This document shows positions 19,040 through 28,452 of a DNA stretch of 64,000 nt, piece by piece (the first letter of the stretch is position 1; the number at the start of each line of letters is the position of its first letter). The notes beneath the pieces are model-generated. The model was given only the letters and a program-made list of their open reading frames with translations, was not told where the DNA came from and searched no databases. Made by a program: the position numbers and the translations under genes. The stretch lies in assembly GCF_019972315.1 (NCBI RefSeq), contig NZ_BLIZ01000001.1, forward strand, positions 3,285,922 to 3,349,921. The letters run 5' to 3'. The DNA is from Geobacter sp. AOG1 (GTDB lineage: Bacteria; Desulfobacterota; Desulfuromonadia; Geobacterales; Geobacteraceae).

Positions 19040-19924
19040 ATGACAGACTTTCGTTTATGGCTTGAAGAGATGAAGAGCTACTTCGACGTGCCGATCCTGA
19101 CTCTCGGAGCAACCCAGCTAACTATTCTGGCCATCATCTACCTGATCGTCTTTTCCATGCTCCTCTTCTACCTGACCGGCAGACTACGTAAATGGATCGT
19201 CGAGCAACTCCTCACCAGGACGAAAATGGATATCGGTGCCCGCCAGGCAACCGGCACCATCATTCGCTACTTCATCATAGCCGTCGGCTTCGTCATCATT
19301 CTCCAGACGGCAGGAATCGACCTTACCGCCTTGAACGTCCTGGCAGGCGCCGTCGGTATTGGTCTTGGCTTCGGTCTCCAGAACATCGTGAACAACTTCA
19401 TCAGCGGCCTCATTATCCTGTTTGAACGTCCGATCAAGGTGGGGGACCGGATCGTGGTGGGAAATGTGGAGGGGGATGTCATGCATATCGGGGGACGGAG
19501 CACAACAGTGGTGACCAACGATAACATCGCCATTATCGTCCCCAATTCGAAGTTCATCACCGAGAACGTCGTGAACTGGAGTCACGGCGATCCGAAGGTC
19601 CGTTTCCGCATCCCCGTTTCCGTTGCCTACGGGAGCGATGTGAAGCTGGTTGAACGGCTTCTTCTGGAGGTTGCGGGGGAAAATCCTGACGTTCTGGAGA
19701 AGCCAGCCCCGGCGGTCCGCCTCATGGAATTCGGCGACAGTGGCCTCGGTTTCGAACTGCGGGCCTGGAGTACCACCCTTGTCCACCGGAAAGGGCTTCT
19801 CATCAGCGCTCTCAACCTTGCCATCTATGACAAGTTCTGCACGCACGGGATCGAGATTCCGTTTCCGCAAAGAGACCTGCGCATCAGGGGAGCGAGCGTG
19901 GAGGTGGCAACACGTGAACAGTGA
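19040..19924 (+). CDS. MscS-type mechanosensitive channel
   Basis: A 294-residue small-conductance mechanosensitive channel. It has three N-terminal helices, the pore helix VGIGLGFGLQNIVNNFISGLIIL and the MscS beta domain start (ERPIKVGDRIVVGNVEGDV...TTVVTNDNIAIIVPNSKFI). It opens under membrane tension and releases solutes on osmotic downshift. Strong GGGAGG ribosome site. It starts 13 nt after the SLC13 remnant, so the operon survived that gene's decay. Confidence 0.93.
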   Translation: MTDFRLWLEEMKSYFDVPILTLGATQLTILAIIYLIVFSMLLFYLTGRLRKWIVEQLLTRTKMDIGARQATGTIIRYFIIAVGFVIILQTAGIDLTALNVLAGAVGIGLGFGLQNIVNNFISGLIILFERPIKVGDRIVVGNVEGDVMHIGGRSTTVVTNDNIAIIVPNSKFITENVVNWSHGDPKVRFRIPVSVAYGSDVKLVERLLLEVAGENPDVLEKPAPAVRLMEFGDSGLGFELRAWSTTLVHRKGLLISALNLAIYDKFCTHGIEIPFPQRDLRIRGASVEVATREQ

Positions 19925-19953
19925 GCCGGATGTGGCGACGCTTTGGCGTGAGA

Positions 19954-21876
19954 CTAGATTTCCACCTGCTGCCCCAATTCGACCACCTGTTCAGCCGGAA
20001 TATTATAGAAAGCGGTCGCAGGCAGTGAGTTGCGGGACATGAAGGCGAAGAGCTTTTCCTGCCAGCGCATCATTCCCGATGGCCGCGGCGTGGAGATGAC
20101 AGTTTCACGGGCAAGATAATAGGTCGTGTGCTCAAGCTCTACCGACAGCCCCAGGGACTCGCACTGCCGAAGCGCCACAGGGACGTTGGGGCTCTGCATG
20201 AAACCGTACCGGACGATGACCCGTGCGAATCCCAGCGGCATTACGGTTACGGACACCCGCTCGGCGGCCGGCACACGGGGAACCTCCTCCGTGAGTACGG
20301 TTAGAATGATGACCTGCTCATGCAGTACCTGGTTGTGGGACAGATGATGGTGAATAATGGGGGGGGTCCCGGTGGGGCGGCCGGTCATGAAGACCGCTGT
20401 CCCCTGCACCCGGTAGGGTGGTGCAGTTGCAACCCTGTCGATGAAACCTTCAAGGGATTCCCTGCCTCCCCGCAATCTCTTGCCGAGCACGTTCCGTCCA
20501 CGCCGCCAGGAGGCCATGAGGGTAAAGACCGCCGTGCCGGCAACAAGTGGAAACCAGCCGCCATTGCCGATCTTCAGGAGGTTAGCGGCAAAGAAGGAGA
20601 GATCGATGAAGAGAAAGAGCCCGGCCAGTGTACAGGCTGTCGTGGCTTTCCAGTGCCAGCGCTTCACCATGAGGAAGAAGGCGAGTATGGTTGTGATGAC
20701 CATGGTGGTGGTTACGGCGACACCGTAAGCGCCGGCGAGGTTTGTCGACGTACCGAAGCCGAAAACGAGGGTGAGAGTGGCAAGCATAAGTCCCCAGTTA
20801 ACAGTCGGAAGATAAACTTGGCCGATCTCCTCGGATGAAGTCTGGACCAGTCGGAAACGAGGGCTGTAACCGAGTTGCATTGCCTGGCTGGTTAGCGAAA
20901 AGGCACCGGAAATGACGGCCTGGGAGGCGATCACCGTCGCAAGTGTGGCAAGGATTACGAGGGGATAAAGCGCCCACGTCGGAGCCAGGTGGTAGAATGG
21001 TTCGGTCGCCTCTGAAGGGCGGACGAGAAGCAGGGCGCCTTGGCCGAAGTAATTGAGGAGTAAGGCGGGGAGCACAAAGGCGAACCATGCCCGGCGAATC
21101 GGCTGGCGGCCGAAATGTCCCATGTCGGCATAGAGGGCTTCTCCGCCCGTTACCACGAGAAAAACAGAACCGAGAGCGCGAAATGCGAGGGGGCCGTTCT
21201 CCATGAAAAAGAGAACGCCATGGAGTGGATTTATGGCATAAATGACCTCGGGTGCCCGCACGATGCCACCAATGCCGAGTATGGCGATGGCGGAGAACCA
21301 GGTTGCCATGACCGGACCGAATACGGCACCTACTTTTGCGGTCCCGCGCTTCTGGAAGAGAAAAAGGAGGATGAGGATCAGAACGGTGGTTGGAACGACG
21401 AATCGTTCCAGAGTCGGAGCAGCCACCTTGAGACCTTCAACGGCGCTCAGGACCGAAATAGCGGGAGTGATCACCCCGTCGCCATAGAGAAGGGCTGCAC
21501 CGAAAAGACCGAGAGGAAGCAGATAGCGACGCTGGGCTGTTGAAAGAAACTGCCGCGGGGTGAGAAGGGCAAGGAGCGCCAAAATACCCCCTTCTCCGCG
21601 GTTGTCCGCACGGGTCAAAAAAAGGAGATACTTGACGGAGATCACGAGGGTGAGAGCCCAGAAGACGAGGGAAAGTATGCCGAGTACGTTCTCCGGCGTT
21701 GATGGGAGGGGATGGCTGCCGTGGAAACACTCCCTGAGCGCATATAAAGGACTCGTGCCGATGTCGCCATAGACAACGCCAAGAGCAGTAATGCTAAGCG
21801 CAAGACCACGGCGCATGCCATTCTCCTGGGTCGCGTCTACCTTGCTGTCCGGCTTTTCGTTGGAATTGTGCCTCAT
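19954..21876 (-). CDS. kup: Kup-type potassium uptake transporter
   Basis: A 640-residue Kup/HAK transporter. The N-terminal ALGVVYGDIGTSPLYALRECF, LLFLTRADNRGEGGILALLALL and GDGVITPAISVLSAVEGL are hallmark segments. About 12 helices are followed by a cytoplasmic domain. It imports K+ with protons and works at low pH. Convergent with mscS. The DUF389 gene lies 81 nt upstream. Confidence 0.95.
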   Translation of the reverse strand: MRHNSNEKPDSKVDATQENGMRRGLALSITALGVVYGDIGTSPLYALRECFHGSHPLPSTPENVLGILSLVFWALTLVISVKYLLFLTRADNRGEGGILALLALLTPRQFLSTAQRRYLLPLGLFGAALLYGDGVITPAISVLSAVEGLKVAAPTLERFVVPTTVLILILLFLFQKRGTAKVGAVFGPVMATWFSAIAILGIGGIVRAPEVIYAINPLHGVLFFMENGPLAFRALGSVFLVVTGGEALYADMGHFGRQPIRRAWFAFVLPALLLNYFGQGALLLVRPSEATEPFYHLAPTWALYPLVILATLATVIASQAVISGAFSLTSQAMQLGYSPRFRLVQTSSEEIGQVYLPTVNWGLMLATLTLVFGFGTSTNLAGAYGVAVTTTMVITTILAFFLMVKRWHWKATTACTLAGLFLFIDLSFFAANLLKIGNGGWFPLVAGTAVFTLMASWRRGRNVLGKRLRGGRESLEGFIDRVATAPPYRVQGTAVFMTGRPTGTPPIIHHHLSHNQVLHEQVIILTVLTEEVPRVPAAERVSVTVMPLGFARVIVRYGFMQSPNVPVALRQCESLGLSVELEHTTYYLARETVISTPRPSGMMRWQEKLFAFMSRNSLPATAFYNIPAEQVVELGQQVEI

Positions 21877-21957
21877 ACTACCCTAGATGCGCAAGTAACG
21901 TTTCCTTGCATCTGGCTCCGAGAAGGCTGTTCATGGTTCGCGGTGTCATCTTACGTT

Positions 21958-23580
21958 TCATTCGGCCAAAACAGAAATCTTTACCGCCGCACCCTTTCTT
22001 CGCAGAGGACCGATTTTCGTCGTAATCCGGTCACGGGGCACCCCGCACGACGTGGTCAGGTAATCTGCCGCACCACTGAGCCGTTCAGCCGCCAGTCGTC
22101 TTTCTTTGCTACTGGCCCGCCCGGGCAACGCTTCTACCTGGATAGTTACACTCTTGTCCGATTGGTAGACCTCCCTGAGTTCGAGCATCTTTTTTCTCAT
22201 CTCTTCGGAAAGGTTAGTTTCCCCTGTCCGGAATACAAGCAAGGGGACGAAAGGCGCGGTTTCGACCGTCAGTTGAACCTCACTACCCAAGTCCGCGGCA
22301 AGATACCTCCGCAGCCATGCCGTCTCGTCGCCAGTCAGGGGAGTGTCACGCTGAAGTTTCATCCGGATGGCTAAGCCGCCTGCAGAATAATTGCGCAAGC
22401 CGACTGAGAGATCGGCAATCCTGGCAGGGATTATCACCTGTGCAAGCCGGTCTTCTGTCCGTTTCACGGCAGTCCTCAGGTGGTCGCCGAGGCTAATCGG
22501 TGTCTCAACGACAGGCTTCAACGAAGCGATCGCGGGAGGTTGCGATCGCGGCAATTCTTTGAGTCCGCCAGTCTGAACCTTGATCTGTTCGAGGTTGAGG
22601 GCCACTTTTTGCCGCAAAGTCGATGACAGAGCACTCTCCACCTGTTTCGCGTCTGCTTCATTCAGGTAGCGCACGGTGTTTACCACCGCATCGATCTCCA
22701 GCACGTCGTCGTTTCCGACCTTGTACGTGAAGGTAGCGAGATGGGACTGATTTGCCCTGTCCAGTCTGGCATGCAGGACGTCACGGATTGTGTTGCGTAG
22801 TTTGACTTCACTGATAGAACGTTGAAGGGTATAGCCAAGCGGAATGGAAATGACTATGAGAACTGTCACAAGAAACGCCAGACGCTTCTTAAACTGGGAA
22901 AGTTCGACTTCTGTGGCCATACTCCGCCGGAAGCCGTAAAAGTAGAAGACGATACAGGTCGAGATGACGATGGCGACGAAGTTGGTAAAAAAGAGGAGGA
23001 ATCCACCTAAAAAGACTTGCGGATTCCATGTTCCCAGCCCAAAGCCCACCACGCTCAGGGGAGGGATGACAGCAGTTGCAATGGCTACTCCAGGCACGAC
23101 AGTCAGAAAGTTCTTCTTGGTGCAGAGGGCACTCGCTCCGGCCAGGCCGGCAAGAAAGGCGATGATAAGGTCATAGAGGTTGGGCCTCGTGCGGGAGACG
23201 ATTTCGCCGGTAAGTTCCTTAAGGGGGGATAGATAGGTAGCGAAAGCGGCGACAATGATTGACAAGGTAACGCTCAGGATGATCTTTCTTACTGCCTTGC
23301 TCCAGATGATGCCATCCCCCGTGACAAAGGCGAAACCAAAGCTTAAGAACGGCCCCATGAGCGGAGAGATGAGCATAGCGCCGATGATCACCGGGGAACT
23401 GTTGACAAGTAGGCCACAGAGGGCAATCAGATTCGCCACGCTGAGGGAGAAGATATAGCCCGCTGACATCTCCCCTTCGGCGAAAACATCCTTGATGACC
23501 CCGCGGTGATTGATCTTTTCAGACTGACTCAGCAGCCATGCCCTCACCCGGCAGGTGAATCTGTCCAACGAGATATTCAT
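21958..23580 (-). CDS. DUF389/TIGR00341 membrane protein with OmpA-like C-terminus
   Basis: A 540-residue protein. The N-terminal half (about 20-240) is a DUF389 membrane domain of six helices (GLLVNSSPVIIGAMLISPLMGP, GEIVSRTRPNLYDLIIAFLAGLAGASAL). The C-terminal half is soluble and ends with a segment (about 450-540) resembling an OmpA-type domain (RLAAERLSGAADYLTTSCGVPRDRI). Function of DUF389 is not settled. Gene order with Kup suggests an ion or envelope stress role. ATG 23580 follows GGAGTGAGC. Confidence 0.8.
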   Translation of the reverse strand: MNISLDRFTCRVRAWLLSQSEKINHRGVIKDVFAEGEMSAGYIFSLSVANLIALCGLLVNSSPVIIGAMLISPLMGPFLSFGFAFVTGDGIIWSKAVRKIILSVTLSIIVAAFATYLSPLKELTGEIVSRTRPNLYDLIIAFLAGLAGASALCTKKNFLTVVPGVAIATAVIPPLSVVGFGLGTWNPQVFLGGFLLFFTNFVAIVISTCIVFYFYGFRRSMATEVELSQFKKRLAFLVTVLIVISIPLGYTLQRSISEVKLRNTIRDVLHARLDRANQSHLATFTYKVGNDDVLEIDAVVNTVRYLNEADAKQVESALSSTLRQKVALNLEQIKVQTGGLKELPRSQPPAIASLKPVVETPISLGDHLRTAVKRTEDRLAQVIIPARIADLSVGLRNYSAGGLAIRMKLQRDTPLTGDETAWLRRYLAADLGSEVQLTVETAPFVPLLVFRTGETNLSEEMRKKMLELREVYQSDKSVTIQVEALPGRASSKERRLAAERLSGAADYLTTSCGVPRDRITTKIGPLRRKGAAVKISVLAE

Positions 23581-23640
23581 TGCTCACTCCAGTCGGCACA
23601 AACCATCATATGAACTCAGACCTTCAGACATGTTATCCCT

Positions 23641-24003
23641 CTATGTTTCAAGCCATCGCCGAGCCTCCACAAGCTCGTCGTTGCCGAAGGCCCTCAGCTT
23701 TCCCGGCATTACAAATCCGAACGCCTTCATTGCCACACGAATCCATTCCACATCGGTGACCACGGCAACCCGCTCCCAGGCAGCGAGGTGCTGTAATCCA
23801 ACCTTCGCATCATCCCACATGGCTTTGACATTGAACCCCGTGAACTCGTTTCCCAGGTGGTAAAGAAAGCGGATACTCTTTCGCTGTGCAAGCATATTCT
23901 CAACGGCCGGAATGAGCACAGATTCGTAGTCGGCTCCAGTAACCTCTCCTTTTGCCTCAAAGCCGAGAACATTATCCGGCAATCCCTGTATGCGTTCCAG
24001 CAT
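23641..24003 (-). CDS. SpoIIAA-like STAS-fold protein
   Basis: A 120-residue protein of the SpoIIAA-like (STAS/SEC14 fold) family: VLGFEAKGEVTGADYESVLIPAVE, IRFLYHLGNEFTGF, WDDAKVGLQHL, RVAVVTDVEWI. These occur beside stress genes and their role is unproven. ATG 24003 is chosen because AGGAGG lies 5-6 nt upstream. Longer forms would run into copA. It is 37 nt downstream of copA and probably co-transcribed. Confidence 0.82.
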   Translation of the reverse strand: MLERIQGLPDNVLGFEAKGEVTGADYESVLIPAVENMLAQRKSIRFLYHLGNEFTGFNVKAMWDDAKVGLQHLAAWERVAVVTDVEWIRVAMKAFGFVMPGKLRAFGNDELVEARRWLET

Positions 24004-24040
24004 GGTGACCTCCTCCTGTGCCATTTTTATTAATTGCCTT

Positions 24041-26380
24041 CTATCGGAGACGTGCCCACCTGAGACGGAGGGCATTACCCACAACCGAAACCGAGCTTAG
24101 GCTCATGGCCGCGGCAGCAATGACGGGGCTCAACAGAATACCGAAAAAGGGGTAGAGCACCCCGGCTGCCACGGGGACACCTACGGAGTTGTAGACAAAA
24201 GCGAAGAAGAGGTTCTGTTTGATGTTTCGCATGGTCGCCCGACTGAGGAGAAGCGCCCGGACAATGCCGCGCAGGTCCCCCTTGACAAGGGTCACACCGG
24301 CACTTTCCATCGCCACATCGGTCCCCGTCCCCATGGCGATTCCCACTGTGGCTTGGGCGAGGGCCGGCGCGTCGTTTATCCCGTCCCCTGCCATGGCCAC
24401 GACTCTTCCCTGTTCCTGAAGTTCCTTCACTTTGTCGGCCTTTCCCTCCGGCAGAACCTCGGCGATCACCTCATCGATGCCGAGCTTTTCCGCAACCACC
24501 TTGGCCGTGATACGGTTGTCGCCGGTAAGCATGACAACATGGATCCCCTCCCCGTGCAACTTCCTGATCGCCTCCTGGGTCGTACTCTTTATGGGGTCTG
24601 CGACGCCGAGCAGTCCGGCTGTCTTGCCGTCGACCGCGACGAACATGATCGTCTCCCCTTCGACGCGCCTGGCCTGAGCCTGGTTGATGAGAAAATCGGC
24701 TTCAATACCGAAGCTTTCCAGGAACGGCCGGTTGCCGAGGAGGATATCCCTGCCGTCCACCCGCCCTTTGACCCCCTTGCCGGGCACCGACTCGAAGGAT
24801 TCGGCCCCTGCAGGTTGGATCCCCCCCTCCCGCGCTCCGTTTACGATGGCGGCGGCCAGGGGATGCTCGCTCCCAAGTTCCAGACTCGCCGCCAGAAAGA
24901 GAAGCCGTTCGCCGTCAAGTTCGCCGACGGTCTCGATTGACATAAGCCGCGGCTTCCCCTCGGTGAGGGTGCCCGTCTTGTCCACCACGAGGGTATCCAC
25001 CTGGCGCAGAAGCTCGATCGCCTCGGCGTTTTTGAAGAGTACTCCCATGGTGGCACCTTTGCCGGTGGCAACCATGACCGACATGGGGGTGGCGAGCCCC
25101 AAAGCACAGGGGCAGGCGATGATGAGGACCGCAACGGCATTCACCAAAGCGTGGGCCATGCGCGGCTCCGGCCCGAAGAGCCCCCATGCGACAAAAGTCG
25201 CCACGGCTACCAGCACCACGGCCGGGACGAACCAGCCGGCAACGACATCAGTCAGCTTCTGGATCGGCGCCCGGCTTCTCTGAGCTTCGGAGACCATGCG
25301 CACGATCTGCGCCAGGACGGTTTCGGCGCCGACCCGTTCGGCGCGCATCACCAGACTGCCTGTGCCATTTACCGTGGCCCCGGTCACCCGATCCCCCGGC
25401 CCTTTCTCAACCGGGATAGGTTCGCCGCTGAGCATAGATTCATCCACACTGCTCCTTCCTTCGAGCACCGTCCCGTCAACCGGCACTTTTTCTCCGGGAC
25501 GAACGCGCAACCGATCCCCGGAAGCAACCCGGTCGAGCGGCACGTCTTCCTCCGTACCGTCGTCCATGACGAGGCGCGCAGTTTTTGGAGCAAGCCCCAG
25601 AAGCGCCCTTATGGCGGCACCGGTCCGGGAGCGGGCCTTCAGTTCCAGCACCTGCCCAAGCAGGACGAGGGAGACAATCATGGCCGCCGCCTCGAAATAG
25701 ACTGCCACCGCTCCATGGTCATCGCGAAAAGAATCGGGGAAAATGTCGGGAAAGAGGGTGGCTGCAACGCTGTAGAGGTAGGCGACGGCGACCCCCAGTC
25801 CGATGAGGGTAAACATGTTGAGACTGCGGTTAATGAGCGATTGCCACCCCCTGACAAGAAAAGGCCAGCCGCACCAGAGAACTACCGGCGTCGCCAGGAG
25901 GAGCTCAAGCCAACCGAAGCCGGCAGCTGGCACAACTCCCCTCAGTGGCATCCCGTGGAGCATCTCACTCATGGCCACGACAACGAGAGGGAGGGTAAGG
26001 GCGATTCCTATTCGGAAACGCCGCCGCATATCCGCCAGTTCGGGGTTTTGCTCCTCTTCGGGAGCGACTTGCAGCGGCTCAAGCGCCATGCCGCACTTGG
26101 GGCAGGCTCCCGGCCCACTTTGCACCACCTCCGGGTGCATGGGGCAGGTATAGGTTGCTCCCGTCACCGGTTCTTCAATCATTGCGCTACCGCTGGCGGC
26201 GATGTGGTTCTCGGGGGAGGCCTTGAATTTCTCCAGACAGTGACCACTGCAAAAGAACCAGCTTTTACCCTTGTACTCGAATCGGTGCGCGGTCGTAGCC
26301 GGATCGACGGTCATGCCACAGACTGGGTCAATAGCCGCGTCTGTTTCGCCACGACGGTCGTTAACCGAATCCCTTTGCAT
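24041..26380 (-). CDS. copA: Copper-type P1B ATPase with YHS and heavy-metal-binding N-terminus
   Basis: A 779-residue metal pump. The N-terminus lacks the usual HMA ferredoxin-like domains. Instead it has a YHS/TRASH metal domain ([10 protein letters not shown] near 17, C-terminal CSGHC) and a heavy-metal-binding motif (YTCPMHPEV...CPKCGM, near 80-110). Core motifs: [11 protein letters not shown] metal site, [24 protein letters not shown] and [13 protein letters not shown]. The final YNSVG and [10 protein letters not shown] match Cu+ exporters. ATG 26380 follows GAGAGGA. It exports Cu+ (or Ag+) to the periplasm. Confidence 0.92.
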   Translation of the reverse strand: MQRDSVNDRRGETDAAIDPVCGMTVDPATTAHRFEYKGKSWFFCSGHCLEKFKASPENHIAASGSAMIEEPVTGATYTCPMHPEVVQSGPGACPKCGMALEPLQVAPEEEQNPELADMRRRFRIGIALTLPLVVVAMSEMLHGMPLRGVVPAAGFGWLELLLATPVVLWCGWPFLVRGWQSLINRSLNMFTLIGLGVAVAYLYSVAATLFPDIFPDSFRDDHGAVAVYFEAAAMIVSLVLLGQVLELKARSRTGAAIRALLGLAPKTARLVMDDGTEEDVPLDRVASGDRLRVRPGEKVPVDGTVLEGRSSVDESMLSGEPIPVEKGPGDRVTGATVNGTGSLVMRAERVGAETVLAQIVRMVSEAQRSRAPIQKLTDVVAGWFVPAVVLVAVATFVAWGLFGPEPRMAHALVNAVAVLIIACPCALGLATPMSVMVATGKGATMGVLFKNAEAIELLRQVDTLVVDKTGTLTEGKPRLMSIETVGELDGERLLFLAASLELGSEHPLAAAIVNGAREGGIQPAGAESFESVPGKGVKGRVDGRDILLGNRPFLESFGIEADFLINQAQARRVEGETIMFVAVDGKTAGLLGVADPIKSTTQEAIRKLHGEGIHVVMLTGDNRITAKVVAEKLGIDEVIAEVLPEGKADKVKELQEQGRVVAMAGDGINDAPALAQATVGIAMGTGTDVAMESAGVTLVKGDLRGIVRALLLSRATMRNIKQNLFFAFVYNSVGVPVAAGVLYPFFGILLSPVIAAAAMSLSSVSVVGNALRLRWARLR

Positions 26381-26463
26381 GAATAGTTCCTCTCTGTTCA
26401 AGCGGTGATGAACGGCACCGAAGGAGATCCGAAGAATACGGATAGGATTCCGGTAGGTGATTT

Positions 26464-27702
26464 TCAAACATAGAACATCTTCTCTTCACGTTTACTGAGA
26501 AGATGATGAAAAAGAGTCAGGTACTCTCGGAGATGCCTGGTGAGGAGAAAATGCTCACGCACGTATTCACGGGCCTTAATACCCATGCTGTTCCGCAGTT
26601 CGGCATGATGGAGCAGAAAACGGATTCGGTGAGCGGCGCCTTCGGGAGTGTTTACCAGAAAACCGGTATGGTAATTGACGACCTGGCTGCGAATCCCACC
26701 CACATCACCACCTATGACCGGTTTCCCTTTCCAGAGCCCCTCTGTGACGGTCAAACCGAAACCTTCCCTGGTCGACTTCTGTATCACGACATCGGCCAGA
26801 CGCTGCAGTGCGTTGATAGTACGATGGTCATCGGGGGGAAGGAGCAACACATGGATATCAGGGTCACCGGCAGCTGCTTCAAGCACGTCGTCCAGCATGG
26901 CTTTTCCTTCCGGATCATCGGTAGCTCCGCCACCGGCAAGAATCAACTGGATCGGACTAACCCTGCGAACCAACCGATAGGCTTCAATCACGCCAATTGG
27001 GTCCTTGAAGCGATCAAAGCGGGATATCTGAACTACAAGCGGTCGGTAAGGGTCCAGTCCGAACCTTGCCCTTGCTTCCTCTAGTTCGCTTGCGCCGAGA
27101 TCGCAGTTTTTGTCACTCAGGGGATCGATGCTGGGAGCAATCAGGAACTGGGGATGGGGAAGTGGCAGGGCGAACTGGCACATGGAAAAGATGCTGGCGT
27201 CATACCCCACGACAAAGTTCTTCAGTGTTTTCCAAGTCGGGCGGAACGGGTGACTGATATCGATATGGCCGCGCCAGATCCATTTCCCTTTTCTGTCGCT
27301 GCAGAGATTGAGCAATGGTGCGGGCTGAGGATCATGGATGATGACCACATCGGCATCCTCCAGTAACGAACGCAGCCGCTCGAAGTTCACGGCATTGACA
27401 TCCTGGTAGGTCTGCCAGCCTGCGGAGGAAATGGTGACCGGAAAACCTTGCAGGCCGTTATGGATGGATTTCGTGACGCTGAAAAAGTCTCCAGACCCGG
27501 TAATCACTTCCCAATGTGCATTCAGCCCCAGATCCTCCATGAGGGGAACCATCCAGCCAAGGATTTCCGCCACTCCGCCTCCTTCACGGGTGGAGTTGAC
27601 ATGTACGACCCTTTTCCCGGCAAGTTTTTCGCCGAGTTGCCGGAGTTGCCTGATGACTGCCGTTCCCACAATCCCTTCATAGGCTTCAAGTTTGCGTCCC
27701 AT
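26464..27702 (-). CDS. Trehalose synthase-type glycosyltransferase (TreT-like)
   Basis: A 412-residue GT4 glycosyltransferase similar to TreT, which makes trehalose from nucleotide-glucose and glucose. Visible: [17 protein letters not shown] near the start (acceptor loop), a Rossmann middle with [15 protein letters not shown], and the nucleotide-sugar site [28 protein letters not shown]. The ATG at 27702 is 7 nt behind AGGAG; ATG 27708 would overlap the upstream stop but sits too near that site. Product specificity is inferred from similarity and trehalose neighbours. Confidence 0.82.
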   Translation of the reverse strand: MGRKLEAYEGIVGTAVIRQLRQLGEKLAGKRVVHVNSTREGGGVAEILGWMVPLMEDLGLNAHWEVITGSGDFFSVTKSIHNGLQGFPVTISSAGWQTYQDVNAVNFERLRSLLEDADVVIIHDPQPAPLLNLCSDRKGKWIWRGHIDISHPFRPTWKTLKNFVVGYDASIFSMCQFALPLPHPQFLIAPSIDPLSDKNCDLGASELEEARARFGLDPYRPLVVQISRFDRFKDPIGVIEAYRLVRRVSPIQLILAGGGATDDPEGKAMLDDVLEAAAGDPDIHVLLLPPDDHRTINALQRLADVVIQKSTREGFGLTVTEGLWKGKPVIGGDVGGIRSQVVNYHTGFLVNTPEGAAHRIRFLLHHAELRNSMGIKAREYVREHFLLTRHLREYLTLFHHLLSKREEKMFYV

Positions 27703-27704
27703 AG

Positions 27705-28352
27705 TCATTCTCCTTGCATGGCCACAACGGCTGCCAGTTCGTTCTTGAGTTCGGCAAGGGTGAGGAACATGAAATCGATAGACTGCAGTGCCTGGATATA
27801 TGACTCGAAATCGTTCCCCCAGTCGGCAAGCCAGGCGGAGAAATCGTCAATGCAAACGGGTGGGCGACGCTTCGCCTCCAGAAAATGAAAATAGATGCTG
27901 CTATTGGTCATGTTGAGGATGGCATTTCTCAGACCGGTTGGATGTTCAATTACGTTCCCGGTATCAAAAACGACGGTCGTTGCTTCCAGGAAATAGAATT
28001 CGGAGCCGGGGAGTGCGGTGGGTACTACTTGAACCTCACTCAAGCGCTCATCTATAATGTCAAGCACCTGAGAACGGAGAATTTCGATATCGGCGGCAAG
28101 GTAAGGATCAATGACCCCGAGACGTTCCGCCAGCACCCGGTCACTGAGATGGAGCTTGGACCAGACGGCGAAATCATTGCGGTAGTCAGGATTGTCGAAA
28201 AAGGGGACCAGGGGTGTTTCACAGAAATGGTGATAGAGAACATCGGCACTGCATATGGCAAGCCGGTCACGCAGTTCCCGTAAATTTACGGCAGCCGGCA
28301 AACCACTCATATTGGTCAAAAGTGTGCAATCGCTCACGTGAAATGGTTTCAT
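27705..28352 (-). CDS. DUF5752-like protein of the trehalose operon
   Basis: A 215-residue soluble protein resembling DUF5752, found beside glycosyltransferases of the TreT kind. Segments such as ADVLYHHFCETPLVPFFDNPDYRNDFAVW and an all-helical profile are seen. There is no catalytic motif I can name. It is directly coupled to the TreT-like gene and could be a partner or regulator of it. ATG 28352 follows AGAGGTG. Confidence 0.7.
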   Translation of the reverse strand: MKPFHVSDCTLLTNMSGLPAAVNLRELRDRLAICSADVLYHHFCETPLVPFFDNPDYRNDFAVWSKLHLSDRVLAERLGVIDPYLAADIEILRSQVLDIIDERLSEVQVVPTALPGSEFYFLEATTVVFDTGNVIEHPTGLRNAILNMTNSSIYFHFLEAKRRPPVCIDDFSAWLADWGNDFESYIQALQSIDFMFLTLAELKNELAAVVAMQGE

Positions 28353-28452
28353 CGTGCACCTCTTGTCTCAGGCGTCCATCACATTTTTGCCGGGACGGTC
28401 AGGAACTATGCAGCCTTTCCCTTTCTTTGCAAGATAGGCTTTTCCGCATTTT

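Noticed and set aside
25151-26386. A long plus-strand ORF (411 codons) opposite copA
   Set aside because: Antisense of a complete P-type ATPase; rich in His, Arg and Pro, no known domain, no ribosome site. GC-rich coding DNA gives such open frames.
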